Shown here piece by piece: positions 32,592 through 41,248 of a stretch of 46,555 nucleotides of DNA. Within the stretch, counting starts at the first letter, position 1, and every line of letters begins with the position of its first letter. Location: NCBI GenBank assembly GCA_029547805.1, contig JAKPOP010000005.1:1-46555 (forward strand). Reading direction: 5' to 3'. Position numbers and translations under genes: made by a program. The notes beneath the pieces were generated by a model, which was not told the DNA's origin, did no database searches, and worked only from the letters and a program-made list of their open reading frames with translations. The DNA comes from Deltaproteobacteria bacterium. GTDB taxonomy: Bacteria; Myxococcota_A; UBA9042; DTJE01.

Positions 32592-35110
32592 ACATCATGG
32601 CATGGTCGCTCGGCGCCTTGCTGGTCCTGGGGCTATCTCGATGCGGCGGCGACGGAGGCGGGCAGCGTGCAGACCAGGGCCTCCCGGACCAGGATGCCAT
32701 GACGGCGGACGTCCCGGTGACCCCTCCGGACCTCCTGGACCTCCCGGGCTCCGACGATGCCTCCATCGACGATGCGGTCGAGGACGCGCCTGGAGACCTG
32801 GCCGTGGAAACCGGAACGGACACCCCCGAGGACCTCCCGGACGCCCCCGGTCCGGACGCGACTCCCGGGCCTCCCTACTGGCGCCACGTGAACCCCTTCA
32901 TCGGCACCGGCGGCGAACTGGCCAACGTCGGCAGCGCCCTTCCCGGGGCCACGGCGCCCTTCGGCCTGGTGAAGGTCAGCCCCGACACCCGGACCGCCTA
33001 CGGGGCCTCCCAGTTCCAGCACTGCGCGGGATACCACTACGAGGACGACCTGATCGCCGCATTCACCCACAACCACCTCCACGGGACCGGCGCTCCGGAC
33101 TACGGCAACATCGGCATCATGCCCGTCACGGAGATGACCCCCTCCAAGGTCCAGCCCTTCGGGATGGTCGCCCCTTTCACCCACGAAGGCGAGGAGGCCT
33201 CTCCGGGCTACTACGCGGTGACGCTGCTGGACCCGGCGGTGCGCGTGGAACTGACGGCGACGACCCGCTGTGCCCATCACCGCTACACCTGGATCGGGGG
33301 GACCGACCGGGGCATCCTGGCGCTGGACCCCACGACCAAGCTCTTGAGCGGCCACAGCATGGGTGGCGAGGTTCATGTGCTGAACAACGGCCGGACCATC
33401 GAGGGCTGGAATCACGCCACCGGAGACTTCTCGGGTCGCTACGGCGGGTTTCCCATCCACTTCACTCTGTCCGTCGACCGGGATCCGGTCTCCTTCGGAA
33501 CCTGGTTGGACGGCCTCCTGGAAGAGGGCCGGTCCTACGTGGCCACTTCCAAGGACCCCGCCCACTTCGGGGCGTGGCTGGTCTTCAACACGGCGACGGA
33601 CCCCGTGGTCGAGGTCCAGGTCTGCCTCTCCTATGTCGATCTGGACGGCGCCCGGAACAACCGACGCGCCGAGATGCCCGTCTTCGACTTCGAAGGGACC
33701 AGGGAGGCCACTCGGGAGGCCTGGGAGCGCGAACTGGCGCGGATCGAGGTCCAGGGGGGCACGCCGACGGAGTGGCGGAACTTCTACACGGCAATCTACC
33801 ACGCCCTCCAGATGCCCACGATCTGGAGCGACGCCGACGGCCGATTCCGGTCCTTCGACCGCGACTCCCTGACTCCTCACGTGGCGCCGGACTGGACCTA
33901 CTACACCGACATGTCCCTCTGGGACACCTTCCGGACCGCCCACCCGCTCTACCAGTGGGTCTGGCCGGACCGCCAGCGGGACATGCTCCGGTCCCTGGCG
34001 GTGATGATGGCCACCGGAGGCTGGACGCCCCAGTGGCCGATGGGGGCCGGGGACACCGGGAGCATGATTGGCCAGCACGCGGCCAGCGTGTTCGGGGACT
34101 GGGTCGCGAAGGGGATGTCCCTCGCGGACCTGCAGGCCGCGGGCATTCCGGGTACCGACCCCGACGGAATCTGGACCGTGCTCCGAAGGAACGCCGACGG
34201 GCCGGCCCAGGGCCCCGGGGCCTACGGGAACCGGGACTGCATCGAAGACGTGCTGGCCCTGGGCTACTGCCCCTCGGATCGCCACGGGGAGAGCGTCTCC
34301 CTGACGCTGGAATACGCCTTCAACGACTTCTGCATGGCCGAAATCGCCCGCTCCCTGGGTCAGGGGGACGACGAGAACCGCTACCGGGAGCGCGCCGGGT
34401 ACTGGCGCAATCTCTGGCACCCCGAGACCGGCTTCTTCCGACCCCGGCTGGCCGACGGAACCTTCGACCCGGCCCCCTTCGACCCCACCGAGTGGAACCT
34501 GGGACGGGGACACTACGTCGAGGGAAGCGCCTGGCAGTGGACCTGGTTTGTTCCCCACGACCCCGCCGGCCTCCGGGAGGTCTTCGGCGGCGACGAGGCC
34601 TTCCGGGACCGTCTCCGATTCTTCATGGAGTCCTTCATCGGGGACTTCGACTTCCTGATCCCGTCCAACTACTACTTCCAGGGCAACGAACCGGACCTCC
34701 ATGCCCCCTTCCTGGCCACCGAGGCTGGCCGCCCGGAGTGGACCGAGCGGTGGTCGCGCTTCATCCTGGACTCCTGCTACCGCGACGAGCCGGGGGGGCT
34801 CATCGGCAATGACGACGGAGGAACCCTGGCGGCCTGGTACGTCTTCGCCGCCATCGGGCTCTACCCATGGCCCTGCCTGCCCCACTACACACTGACCGCC
34901 CCGATCTTCGACCGGGTCACAGTGCACCTGCCGTCGGGAGACCTCCGGATCGAGGCCCCCGGGGCCGCCGGCCGACGAGACCTCTTTGTCCAGGCGGTGC
35001 GTTGGAACGGCACACGGCTGTCCGACCGCCGGATCGACCACCGGGACCTGGCCCGCGGCGGCACCCTGACCTTCGAGATGGGATCAGGGGCCCTGGAGTC
35101 GGGTCAGTAG
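32588..35110 (+). CDS. GH92 family exo-alpha-mannosidase, lipoprotein
   Basis: An 840-residue lipoprotein: signal peptide with Cys 19 (LGLSRC), then an acidic Asp/Pro linker to about residue 95. The GH92 N-terminal domain opens VNPFIGTGG and continues LPGATAPFGLVKVSPDT and HNHLHGTGAPDYGN. The C-terminal domain has HYVEGSAWQWTW (about 645), the proposed general-acid region GNEPDLHAP (about 699) and NDDGGTLAAWYVFAAIGLYP (about 741). GH92 enzymes are calcium-dependent and trim alpha-linked mannose. GGGGAGG lies 6 bases before the ATG. Overlap with the NtrC-type gene implies co-expression. Its last 27 bases overlap the convergent CPBP gene. Confidence 0.93.
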   Translation: MNIMAWSLGALLVLGLSRCGGDGGGQRADQGLPDQDAMTADVPVTPPDLLDLPGSDDASIDDAVEDAPGDLAVETGTDTPEDLPDAPGPDATPGPPYWRHVNPFIGTGGELANVGSALPGATAPFGLVKVSPDTRTAYGASQFQHCAGYHYEDDLIAAFTHNHLHGTGAPDYGNIGIMPVTEMTPSKVQPFGMVAPFTHEGEEASPGYYAVTLLDPAVRVELTATTRCAHHRYTWIGGTDRGILALDPTTKLLSGHSMGGEVHVLNNGRTIEGWNHATGDFSGRYGGFPIHFTLSVDRDPVSFGTWLDGLLEEGRSYVATSKDPAHFGAWLVFNTATDPVVEVQVCLSYVDLDGARNNRRAEMPVFDFEGTREATREAWERELARIEVQGGTPTEWRNFYTAIYHALQMPTIWSDADGRFRSFDRDSLTPHVAPDWTYYTDMSLWDTFRTAHPLYQWVWPDRQRDMLRSLAVMMATGGWTPQWPMGAGDTGSMIGQHAASVFGDWVAKGMSLADLQAAGIPGTDPDGIWTVLRRNADGPAQGPGAYGNRDCIEDVLALGYCPSDRHGESVSLTLEYAFNDFCMAEIARSLGQGDDENRYRERAGYWRNLWHPETGFFRPRLADGTFDPAPFDPTEWNLGRGHYVEGSAWQWTWFVPHDPAGLREVFGGDEAFRDRLRFFMESFIGDFDFLIPSNYYFQGNEPDLHAPFLATEAGRPEWTERWSRFILDSCYRDEPGGLIGNDDGGTLAAWYVFAAIGLYPWPCLPHYTLTAPIFDRVTVHLPSGDLRIEAPGAAGRRDLFVQAVRWNGTRLSDRRIDHRDLARGGTLTFEMGSGALESGQ

Positions 35111-36130
35111 TGCCAGCAGGACATTGCTGAGGGCGTGGACCAGAATGGAGCCGGCGGTGGAGTCGGTCCGCTCTCGGATCCAGCCGAAGAGCAGCCCCGG
35201 GAAGAACACGGCCAGACGAAACGGCGCGGGGATCAGCACCAGGTGGGAGAGGGCGAAGAGCCCCGAGGCCAGGAAGACCTCCGGGCCGATGGCAGCCCCG
35301 AAGACCCTGACGCGGCGCCGGAAGGCCTCGGCCAGCCTCCGCTGCACGAACCCCCGATAGAAGACCTCCTCGGGAAGAGCGACCCCCAGCAGGTGGGTCC
35401 AGGCCAGCACCCAGACCCAGCGATGGGAACGTCCCACGTCCAGCGGCCCTTCGGCCACCACCGCCCTCCCCTGCTCCCCCAGACGCATGGACGTCCCCGG
35501 CGGCGCATGGAGGAACGCCGGACCCGGTCCGATGGGGCATCGGATGCCGAGGTCCTTCCCAATCGTGCCCGAGGTCGCGAGGCCTTCCGAGTTCGGGACC
35601 CGGAGGACCCGTCCCCCCTGCCATCGCAAGCCCTCGGGGGACCCCTGGCACCCTTCCAGGCGCACCTCCAGGTCCCGGGAGGTCCGATTCCAGACCGTCA
35701 GCCGCCCTGCCTCCCCGAAGACCCACAGCGCCTCCTCCCGGTCCCATCGCCAGGGGGCCCCCTGGAGGTCCGTCGGGAAGTCCGCCAGTCGGGAAAGGTC
35801 CCACCGCATGGGCCGGCCCTCGACCACCGTGGACCATCCGTGGAACAACAGGGCGTAGGGCGGAAACACGACCAGGGCGACCACCAGCCCGACCTTCAGG
35901 GAAGACCGGATCCTGCCCGAACCCGACAACCAGGCCTCCGGCTCCCGGCCGCGAATCCGGGCCAGGACCCACGGGGAGAAGAGCAGCCAGGCCGACGGCA
36001 GGGTGACCCGGACCTCCTGGACCCATCCGGGAAGGGACAGCGGCACGAGGCTCAGGGCCAGGAGGACCAGACCGACGCCCCAGAGGGCCAGCACGTCGAT
36101 CCACAAGGATCGGGAACGGTCAGGGGGCAT
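35084..36130 (-). CDS. CPBP-family intramembrane protease with an inserted domain
   Basis: A 348-residue membrane protein. N-terminal helices (about 10-100) are followed by about 130 residues of predicted extracytoplasmic, beta-rich sequence. The C-terminal CPBP core has the catalytic ALPEEVFYRGF (about 251), FALSHLV and SILVHALSN. CPBP glutamic proteases include CAAX prenyl proteases and the proposed myxosortases that process MYXO-CTERM proteins, one of which lies at 41240-43261; this link is inference. It overlaps cvpA by 11 bases at its start and the GH92 gene by 27 bases at its end. The ribosome-binding site is weak, so coupling to cvpA is likely. Confidence 0.85.
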   Translation of the reverse strand: MPPDRSRSLWIDVLALWGVGLVLLALSLVPLSLPGWVQEVRVTLPSAWLLFSPWVLARIRGREPEAWLSGSGRIRSSLKVGLVVALVVFPPYALLFHGWSTVVEGRPMRWDLSRLADFPTDLQGAPWRWDREEALWVFGEAGRLTVWNRTSRDLEVRLEGCQGSPEGLRWQGGRVLRVPNSEGLATSGTIGKDLGIRCPIGPGPAFLHAPPGTSMRLGEQGRAVVAEGPLDVGRSHRWVWVLAWTHLLGVALPEEVFYRGFVQRRLAEAFRRRVRVFGAAIGPEVFLASGLFALSHLVLIPAPFRLAVFFPGLLFGWIRERTDSTAGSILVHALSNVLLALLTRLQGP

Positions 36131-36662
36131 GGTCGCGCCCCGCTTCCCGCAGGCGGACCTCCCACTCCTTGAGGGTCCGGGGCTGGATCAGGTCCGCCAG
36201 GCGGCCCGCGGGCCACTTCCGGACCTGGGCGGCCACCCAGGATCGGTCGGTGTCGAGGCCCTGGTAGTGCATCCCGGAGGCGATCTCCGAGGACAGCATC
36301 ACCGAGACCAGGAACCATGCCAGCACGGCCCCCTTCACGGCCCCAAGGGCCATCCCCAGCAGCCGGTCCAGCACCGAGAGGGCCGGGGCGGTCCGGCGAA
36401 AGGCCGCCACGCTGACCCGCGCGCCGATGTCCAGGACCAGCCAGGCCAGCAGGAAGATGGCGAAGGGGAAGACGACCTCCCGGGCCGAGGGACTCGACGA
36501 CAACAGGTTCGGGAAGAGCCGCTGGGCGGGACCGGCCAGGGCGATGGCCGCCAGGGCCGATAGGCCCATCACGAGCAGCCGCAACACCTGCAGCAGGAGG
36601 CCCGTGAAGATCCCGAAGAACGCGAACAGCACGACTGCAGCGAGGGCCATGTAGTCCAGCAT
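36120..36662 (-). CDS. cvpA: CvpA family membrane protein
   Basis: A 180-residue protein with four hydrophobic helices, starting MLDYMALAAVVLFAFFGIFTG and including LDRLLGMALGAVKGAVLAW, the CvpA family pattern. CvpA-type proteins are inner-membrane proteins linked to colicin V export and to bile-salt or envelope stress. ATG 36662 lies 10 bases after the TMTC-like gene stop and the end overlaps the CPBP start by 11 bases. The reading to 36824 lies within the TMTC-like gene and is rejected. Confidence 0.85.
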   Translation of the reverse strand: MLDYMALAAVVLFAFFGIFTGLLLQVLRLLVMGLSALAAIALAGPAQRLFPNLLSSSPSAREVVFPFAIFLLAWLVLDIGARVSVAAFRRTAPALSVLDRLLGMALGAVKGAVLAWFLVSVMLSSEIASGMHYQGLDTDRSWVAAQVRKWPAGRLADLIQPRTLKEWEVRLREAGRDHAP

Positions 36663-36672
36663 GGGGCGAAGC

Positions 36673-38286
36673 CTACCGCGAGGCGGGGGGATTGGCAAGG
36701 CGCTCCTCGATGCGCCACTCCAGGTCCCGGAGGCGCCGATCCTCCGGGAAGGCCCTTCGGGCCCGCTGGACCAGGGAGCGGGCCTCATCGATCCGACTGC
36801 GACGGGCCAGGAACGTCGCCGCATGGAAGAAGGCGTCGGCCCCGGGGGTCTCCTGCAGCGCGATGGCGAACTCCCGTTCGGCCTCCTCCGGATGCCCCTG
36901 GAGGTCCCGGGTCGCCGCCAGCAGCGCCCGGGCCTCGGGATGCCGGGGCCAGAGGGTCACGGCGGCCCGGGCATGGGCCTCGGCAGCCACCAGATCCCCT
37001 TCGTTGAACCGCACGGTGGCCACGTTGTAGTGGACCTTCGCGCTCTGGGGCGCGTATCGCAGCCCCGACTCGTAGAGGCTCCTGGGGTCCCGCCAGTCCA
37101 GATTGCGCTGCTGCACCGACAGGGCGTTGAGGACCAGCCAGGTCCCGGCCAACGCGCGGGCAAGCCAGGGGCGGTCCAGGTGGTCATTCAGCCACTCCAT
37201 CCCGACACCGGCCGCCAGGGCAAGGCCGATGGCCGGGACGTACCAGAGGCGCTCGCCGTAGATCGTGGGCCCCAGGATCACCAGGTTGCTGGCCGGCAGA
37301 AAGACCCAGAAGGCCCAGGCGAGCCCCGCGGCCACCCTGGGGGACCGGCGCCGCAACAGCCACGGGGCCGCCAGAAAGCCCAGGAAGACCGCCAGCCCGG
37401 CCCAGGCCCATCCGGCCAGGACGTCTGCCGGTCCGCAGGCCTGGGCGCTACAGTCGTAGAGCCGCCGGAAGGGGTCCACCAGTCCCAGGACGTAGCGGGT
37501 CAGGAAGACCCGGGCGGCCCCGAGGGTCCGGGAGACGACCTCGGCCTCCCAGAGGGGATTGGACAGGGGGTCCGCCGGATGGGTCACGAGCCCTCCCAGG
37601 GCCTGGGATCGCAGCACCAGATACCCGGCGAAGAGGAGGCCATGGACCGCCAGGCGATCCAGCCGGACCCGGCGTCCCTCGACGGGCAACAGCAGGTCCA
37701 GCGAGGCCCAGGCCAGGGGCAGCATCACCGCCGATTCCTTGGACCCCAGGGCCACGGCGAATGCGACGGCCTCCAGGAGGATCCCCCAGGTGCCCGGCCG
37801 CCGGTGCGCCAGCGTGCCGACCAGCGCCGCGGCCGCCAGCACCAGATCCGCCCGGCCCACGATCCCCTGCACGGCCTCGGAGGGCGCCGCGAGGGTCGCG
37901 AAGATCAGGCCGCCCCACCAGGCGGCCCGATCCCCCACCAGGCGCCGCCCGACCCACAGCACCAGGGCCGTGACCAGGGCGTGCCAGACCCAGTTGATCG
38001 CGTGGAACGGCGCCGGGGTGAGGCCAAATACCCGAGCGTCCAGTGCCAGCATGGTCAGCACGACCGGCCGGTAGGATCCGATGGACCGTTCCGGCGGCTT
38101 GCCCCAGAAGTCCCGGGTCCAGGCCTCCACCAGAGGCCGTTCCCCGTTCACCACCGGGTTCTCCAGCAGAGCCGGCACGTCGTCGAAGACGAACCCTGCC
38201 GGGATGGCCCCCCCGTAGACCGCCAGGGCCACCAGCACCGGCGCGCCCCACGTCAGTCGCCTGCCCCAGCCCCGCACGCCGCCCAT
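36673..38286 (-). CDS. TMTC-like GT-C glycosyltransferase with TPR repeats
   Basis: A 537-residue polytopic membrane protein. The first loop has FVFDDVPALLENPVV (acidic DD pair at 35-36) and then RDFWGKPPE...SYRP. This arrangement is characteristic of GT-C transferases of the TMTC (transmembrane and TPR-containing, O-mannosyltransferase) type. About ten helices continue to residue 370. TPR repeats fill about 395-530 (AKVHYNVATVRFNEGDLVAAEA, AEREFAIALQ). In animals TMTC proteins O-mannosylate cadherins; a protein or lipid acceptor here is unknown. First gene of the TMTC-cvpA-CPBP operon. No clear ribosome-binding site precedes ATG 38286. Confidence 0.82.
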   Translation of the reverse strand: MGGVRGWGRRLTWGAPVLVALAVYGGAIPAGFVFDDVPALLENPVVNGERPLVEAWTRDFWGKPPERSIGSYRPVVLTMLALDARVFGLTPAPFHAINWVWHALVTALVLWVGRRLVGDRAAWWGGLIFATLAAPSEAVQGIVGRADLVLAAAALVGTLAHRRPGTWGILLEAVAFAVALGSKESAVMLPLAWASLDLLLPVEGRRVRLDRLAVHGLLFAGYLVLRSQALGGLVTHPADPLSNPLWEAEVVSRTLGAARVFLTRYVLGLVDPFRRLYDCSAQACGPADVLAGWAWAGLAVFLGFLAAPWLLRRRSPRVAAGLAWAFWVFLPASNLVILGPTIYGERLWYVPAIGLALAAGVGMEWLNDHLDRPWLARALAGTWLVLNALSVQQRNLDWRDPRSLYESGLRYAPQSAKVHYNVATVRFNEGDLVAAEAHARAAVTLWPRHPEARALLAATRDLQGHPEEAEREFAIALQETPGADAFFHAATFLARRSRIDEARSLVQRARRAFPEDRRLRDLEWRIEERLANPPASR

Positions 38287-38313
38287 CGCCGACCGCTTCC
38301 CAGGCCCCGGTCG

Positions 38314-38344
38314 ATCCTAGCCTCTTTTCAACGGTTCCTTCCAA
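38314..38344 (-). promoter_or_regulatory. Candidate promoter of the TMTC-cvpA-CPBP operon
   Basis: The minus strand has TTGGAA (38344-38339), 19 bases, then TAGGAT (38319-38314), about 30 bases before ATG 38286. The spacer is longer than optimal. Confidence 0.38.
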
Positions 38345-38353
38345 CGCTATCTT
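38325..38353 (+). promoter_or_regulatory. Candidate promoter of the hydrolase-like lipoprotein
   Basis: TTTTCA (38325-38330), 17 bases, then TATCTT (38348-38353), about 28 bases before ATG 38381. It overlaps the divergent promoter. Confidence 0.42.
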
Positions 38354-38380
38354 GTGCCTGTCGCTTGCCAGGCGAGGAAG

Positions 38381-40003
38381 ATGCGACCCGTCCACTCCTG
38401 TCGGCGTTTCATCGGATGGATGGCCTGGGTGATCCCGGTCTGCGGGGTCTCCTGCGACCTCTCCTCCTCGGACCCCCTGCCGGAGGACTACCTGGCCGCC
38501 GTGACCCGATCCTACGAGGTCTCCTGGAACGACCTGGCCACCGGTCCCGGCGGCGAGGCATTGCCCGTGCGGGCCCTCAGTGCCGTGGAGGCCTCCTCGA
38601 AGGTCCAGGGGTCCGACACCCCGCTGGTGCTGGCGCAACGCATGGGTGCCAAGGCCCTGTCCCTGCCCCGTGGCCTGGGATGCGACCTGGCCCTCTCGAG
38701 CATCTTCCCGGACCCGACCAACGACCCGGGGGATGCCCGGGCCTACCAGTGGGAGTCCCTCCGGGACCACCTCCGGGAGACGGCCGCCCGGGGCATGGTC
38801 CCCATCTGGCAGACTCTCTACGACATCGGAGAGGACTCCTGTGCCGTGGACCCCGCGGGACCGGCGACGGCCACCCACCGCATCGGGGACAGCCAGACCT
38901 GGTCGGCCGTGGTGGGGCTGCTGGCCCGGTGGGTCAACGGGGCCCTGAACCCCTACTACTCCGACGTCGCGAAGGCCCGGCTGGAGGCCCTGGGCCTCTA
39001 TCCCGCCTATGCCGAGTTCCTCCCGGACGCCTTGCGACTGGGGGGCTACCAGAACGCGGGTGTCAGCGGCGTGATCGGACTCTACCGCCCCTGGTTCCGG
39101 GCCATTCATGACGCCTTCCTGGAGGAGACCGCCCCTCGAATCCTGGCCCGGGTCGCCCCGTCGTTGCCCATCGCATCCGAAGCAGAGATCCAGGACCCCA
39201 CGTCCCCGGTGGGGGCCTTCCTGGAACTCCTGGCCACCGATGCAACGATGGCCCCGGAGGTCTTCGGGGTCCTCTCTCGGGCCCGATCCCCCAATGCCCA
39301 CGCAACGATCCTCCGGGATCTCCGGACCGCCCTGGACCAGAAGGACCTCAAGTCCGTCCGCCTGGCCGACATGGGCATGGCCCTGGACCCGGACCTCTGG
39401 AAGGACCTGGCGCCCCTCTATCCCACCCGGGCCCAGCGGTCGGCCCTCTTCGCCGCCTACGGGGCGATGGTGCGCATGCAGGAACAGGACCTCCTGACCC
39501 TGCTGATCCCCGAACGCTGGAGCGGCCCCAAGACCTCCTCGACGGCCATTGTCGGTGAAGACCTGTTCCAGGAAGACGACGGACGCACCCTGCCGGCCTA
39601 CGCGGCCCTCCAGGTCTTCGCTCGCCTGGACCAGGGTGCCGGGTTGCGGCTCCGGGTGCTGGACGTCACCGAGGACACGACGACCTCGACGCCGTCGGAC
39701 TCGCTTCGGGTGCTTGCCGCTCGGACCTCCAACGGAGGGGTGACCCTCGTCGTGGCGGCCCTGCCGCCTCTGGAGGAACCCCGCCCGGCGATCCGCATGC
39801 GCTACGACCTCACGGTGAAGGGGCTGGCCCAGGCGCCGAACGGCTGGGTCATCACCCGGTGGGTGGTGGATTCGACGACGGTGGGGCTCAAGGGCCCTGC
39901 GGAGCAGAGCGGCATCACGCCCGTCGATGGCACGGTCCGGGTGATCCGGGAGATCCTGGGCCCGGCGATCCACCAGATCGAACTGGCCCCGAAGTCCCCG
40001 TAG
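38381..40003 (+). CDS. Lipoprotein of unknown function, weakly TIM-barrel glycosidase-like
   Basis: A 540-residue lipoprotein with a signal peptide and likely lipobox GVSC (Cys 25), followed directly by a folded domain without a long acidic linker. Segments such as GMVPIWQTLYDIGED (about 138) and a C-terminal beta-rich part (LRVLAARTSNGGVTLVVAALP) resemble the layout of GH39-like hydrolases with a beta-sandwich, but no certain catalytic pair was found. I do not recognise the family. ATG 38381 follows GAGGAAG closely; GTG 38354 is an alternative that would precede a less typical signal. It converges with the HD-GYP gene with one base between stops. Confidence 0.75.
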   Translation: MRPVHSCRRFIGWMAWVIPVCGVSCDLSSSDPLPEDYLAAVTRSYEVSWNDLATGPGGEALPVRALSAVEASSKVQGSDTPLVLAQRMGAKALSLPRGLGCDLALSSIFPDPTNDPGDARAYQWESLRDHLRETAARGMVPIWQTLYDIGEDSCAVDPAGPATATHRIGDSQTWSAVVGLLARWVNGALNPYYSDVAKARLEALGLYPAYAEFLPDALRLGGYQNAGVSGVIGLYRPWFRAIHDAFLEETAPRILARVAPSLPIASEAEIQDPTSPVGAFLELLATDATMAPEVFGVLSRARSPNAHATILRDLRTALDQKDLKSVRLADMGMALDPDLWKDLAPLYPTRAQRSALFAAYGAMVRMQEQDLLTLLIPERWSGPKTSSTAIVGEDLFQEDDGRTLPAYAALQVFARLDQGAGLRLRVLDVTEDTTTSTPSDSLRVLAARTSNGGVTLVVAALPPLEEPRPAIRMRYDLTVKGLAQAPNGWVITRWVVDSTTVGLKGPAEQSGITPVDGTVRVIREILGPAIHQIELAPKSP

Positions 40004-40004
40004 G

Positions 40005-41057
40005 TCAGCGGCTCAGGCGCACCTCGACGCCCCGATCCGTCCGCTCGCTGATGCAGACCCACAACGCGCCGCGATAGACGACCACCCGCAGGTAGGACAC
40101 GTCCTTGGGAGGCCGGTGCAACAGCAGCCGGACTTCCAGGTGATGTCCCACTGGGGTTCCCTCCCGTCCCCGCACCATCGCGAAGGAACCCGGGGCAAAG
40201 GTCTCTGCCAGGGGCATCCGCAGGACGTGCCGGGCGACGTTGACCGCCGATTCCCGTCCCAGGCTCGTGCGCTCCAGGCGCTGCACGAGGTCCCGCAGCA
40301 CCGACTCCCCGTCGGTGCGTCCTGCCAGCGGCAGGTTCGGGTCGTGGGGTCCGATGATCTTTCGCAGCAGGTCCCGGGCCCGCTGCAACTCGACGCCCAG
40401 CACGCTCATCACCTGGAGGGTCCGGGCGCCCGCCTCGCCCCCAACGCGGCTTGACTCCCCCTGCCAGACCGACTCGAACAGGGACACGAGTCCCGGGTCC
40501 AGTTGGGTCCCTGCCATGCCCCGCATGATCTCCAGGGCCTCCTTCGGGCTGAAGGCGGGGTGGTCCACCCGGTAGGGCCGCCGGGAGGTCAGGGCGTCGA
40601 AGACGTCGGCACAGGCGATGATCCGGGCCTCCAGGGAGAGGTCGATGCCCCGGACTTCTCCGGGGGGATAGCCGCCGCCGTTGTAGTGCTTGTGATGCCA
40701 GCGGATTCCCTCGGGCTCCACGTACTCCAGCGGGACGGGCAGATGCTCGATGCCCAGTTCAGGGTGCCGGCGCATCTCCTGCCACTCCCAGTCGTCCAGG
40801 GGCCCCTGCTTGTTGAGGACCCGGGGATCCACGAAGGTCTTGCCGTAATCATGGAGCATCGCCGTGATCTCGAGTCGCCGGATCCGCGACGCCCCGAACC
40901 CCGTCAGTCGCGTGGCCAGAAGGGCCGACCAGTGAGCCACCCGGACCGAGTGCTGCTGCGTGATGGGGTCGTGGTCCTCGCAGTTGCGCCGGGCGACCTC
41001 GGCCGCCGCCCGGACCTCCAGGAACCGATCCTCCGAGATGTGGGACCAGCCACCCAT
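40005..41057 (-). CDS. HD-GYP domain protein (predicted cyclic-di-GMP phosphodiesterase)
   Basis: A 350-residue cytoplasmic protein. The HD domain starts near residue 30 (QQHSVRVAHWS), with the metal-binding HD of MLHDYGK at 69-70. HHKHYNGGGYP at about 116-126 corresponds to the HHExxDGxGYP signature, with Lys-His in place of Glu-Arg/Lys. DVFDALTSRRPYR follows. The C-terminal 120 residues are of unknown type. HD-GYP enzymes degrade cyclic-di-GMP, controlling motility and surface behaviour; the altered signature may affect activity. ATG 41057 is chosen because GAGGGC and a promoter lie just upstream; the start at 41114 would sit on the -35. Confidence 0.87.
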   Translation of the reverse strand: MGGWSHISEDRFLEVRAAAEVARRNCEDHDPITQQHSVRVAHWSALLATRLTGFGASRIRRLEITAMLHDYGKTFVDPRVLNKQGPLDDWEWQEMRRHPELGIEHLPVPLEYVEPEGIRWHHKHYNGGGYPPGEVRGIDLSLEARIIACADVFDALTSRRPYRVDHPAFSPKEALEIMRGMAGTQLDPGLVSLFESVWQGESSRVGGEAGARTLQVMSVLGVELQRARDLLRKIIGPHDPNLPLAGRTDGESVLRDLVQRLERTSLGRESAVNVARHVLRMPLAETFAPGSFAMVRGREGTPVGHHLEVRLLLHRPPKDVSYLRVVVYRGALWVCISERTDRGVEVRLSR

Positions 41058-41084
41058 CCTGCCCTCGTTGGCTCCACGAGGATC

Positions 41085-41114
41085 ATTGTCGGCCCATCGG
41101 CGGCCTTTTCGCAA
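41085..41114 (-). promoter_or_regulatory. Predicted promoter of the HD-GYP gene
   Basis: The minus strand has TTGCGA (41114-41109), 18 bases, then GACAAT (41090-41085), leaving a leader of about 20 bases to ATG 41057. Confidence 0.48.
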
Positions 41115-41232
41115 GCCGCGACGGCGGCCGTGCGTTCCCGTCGGCCGGGACCCGTAAACACCTTCGCGGTTCCGGGTCCGGACGCCGTCGGCCTCGGGCC
41201 ATCAGGACATCGGGTGAAACGAGCACCCGGGG

Positions 41233-41248
41233 CCCCGGTTCACCGGGG
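41233..41248 (-). terminator. Palindrome over the matrixin stop codon, possible terminator stem
   Basis: CCCCGGT-TC-ACCGGGG is a 7-bp perfect stem that overlaps the stop codon. It is followed on the minus strand by only short T runs, so termination is uncertain. Confidence 0.3.
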
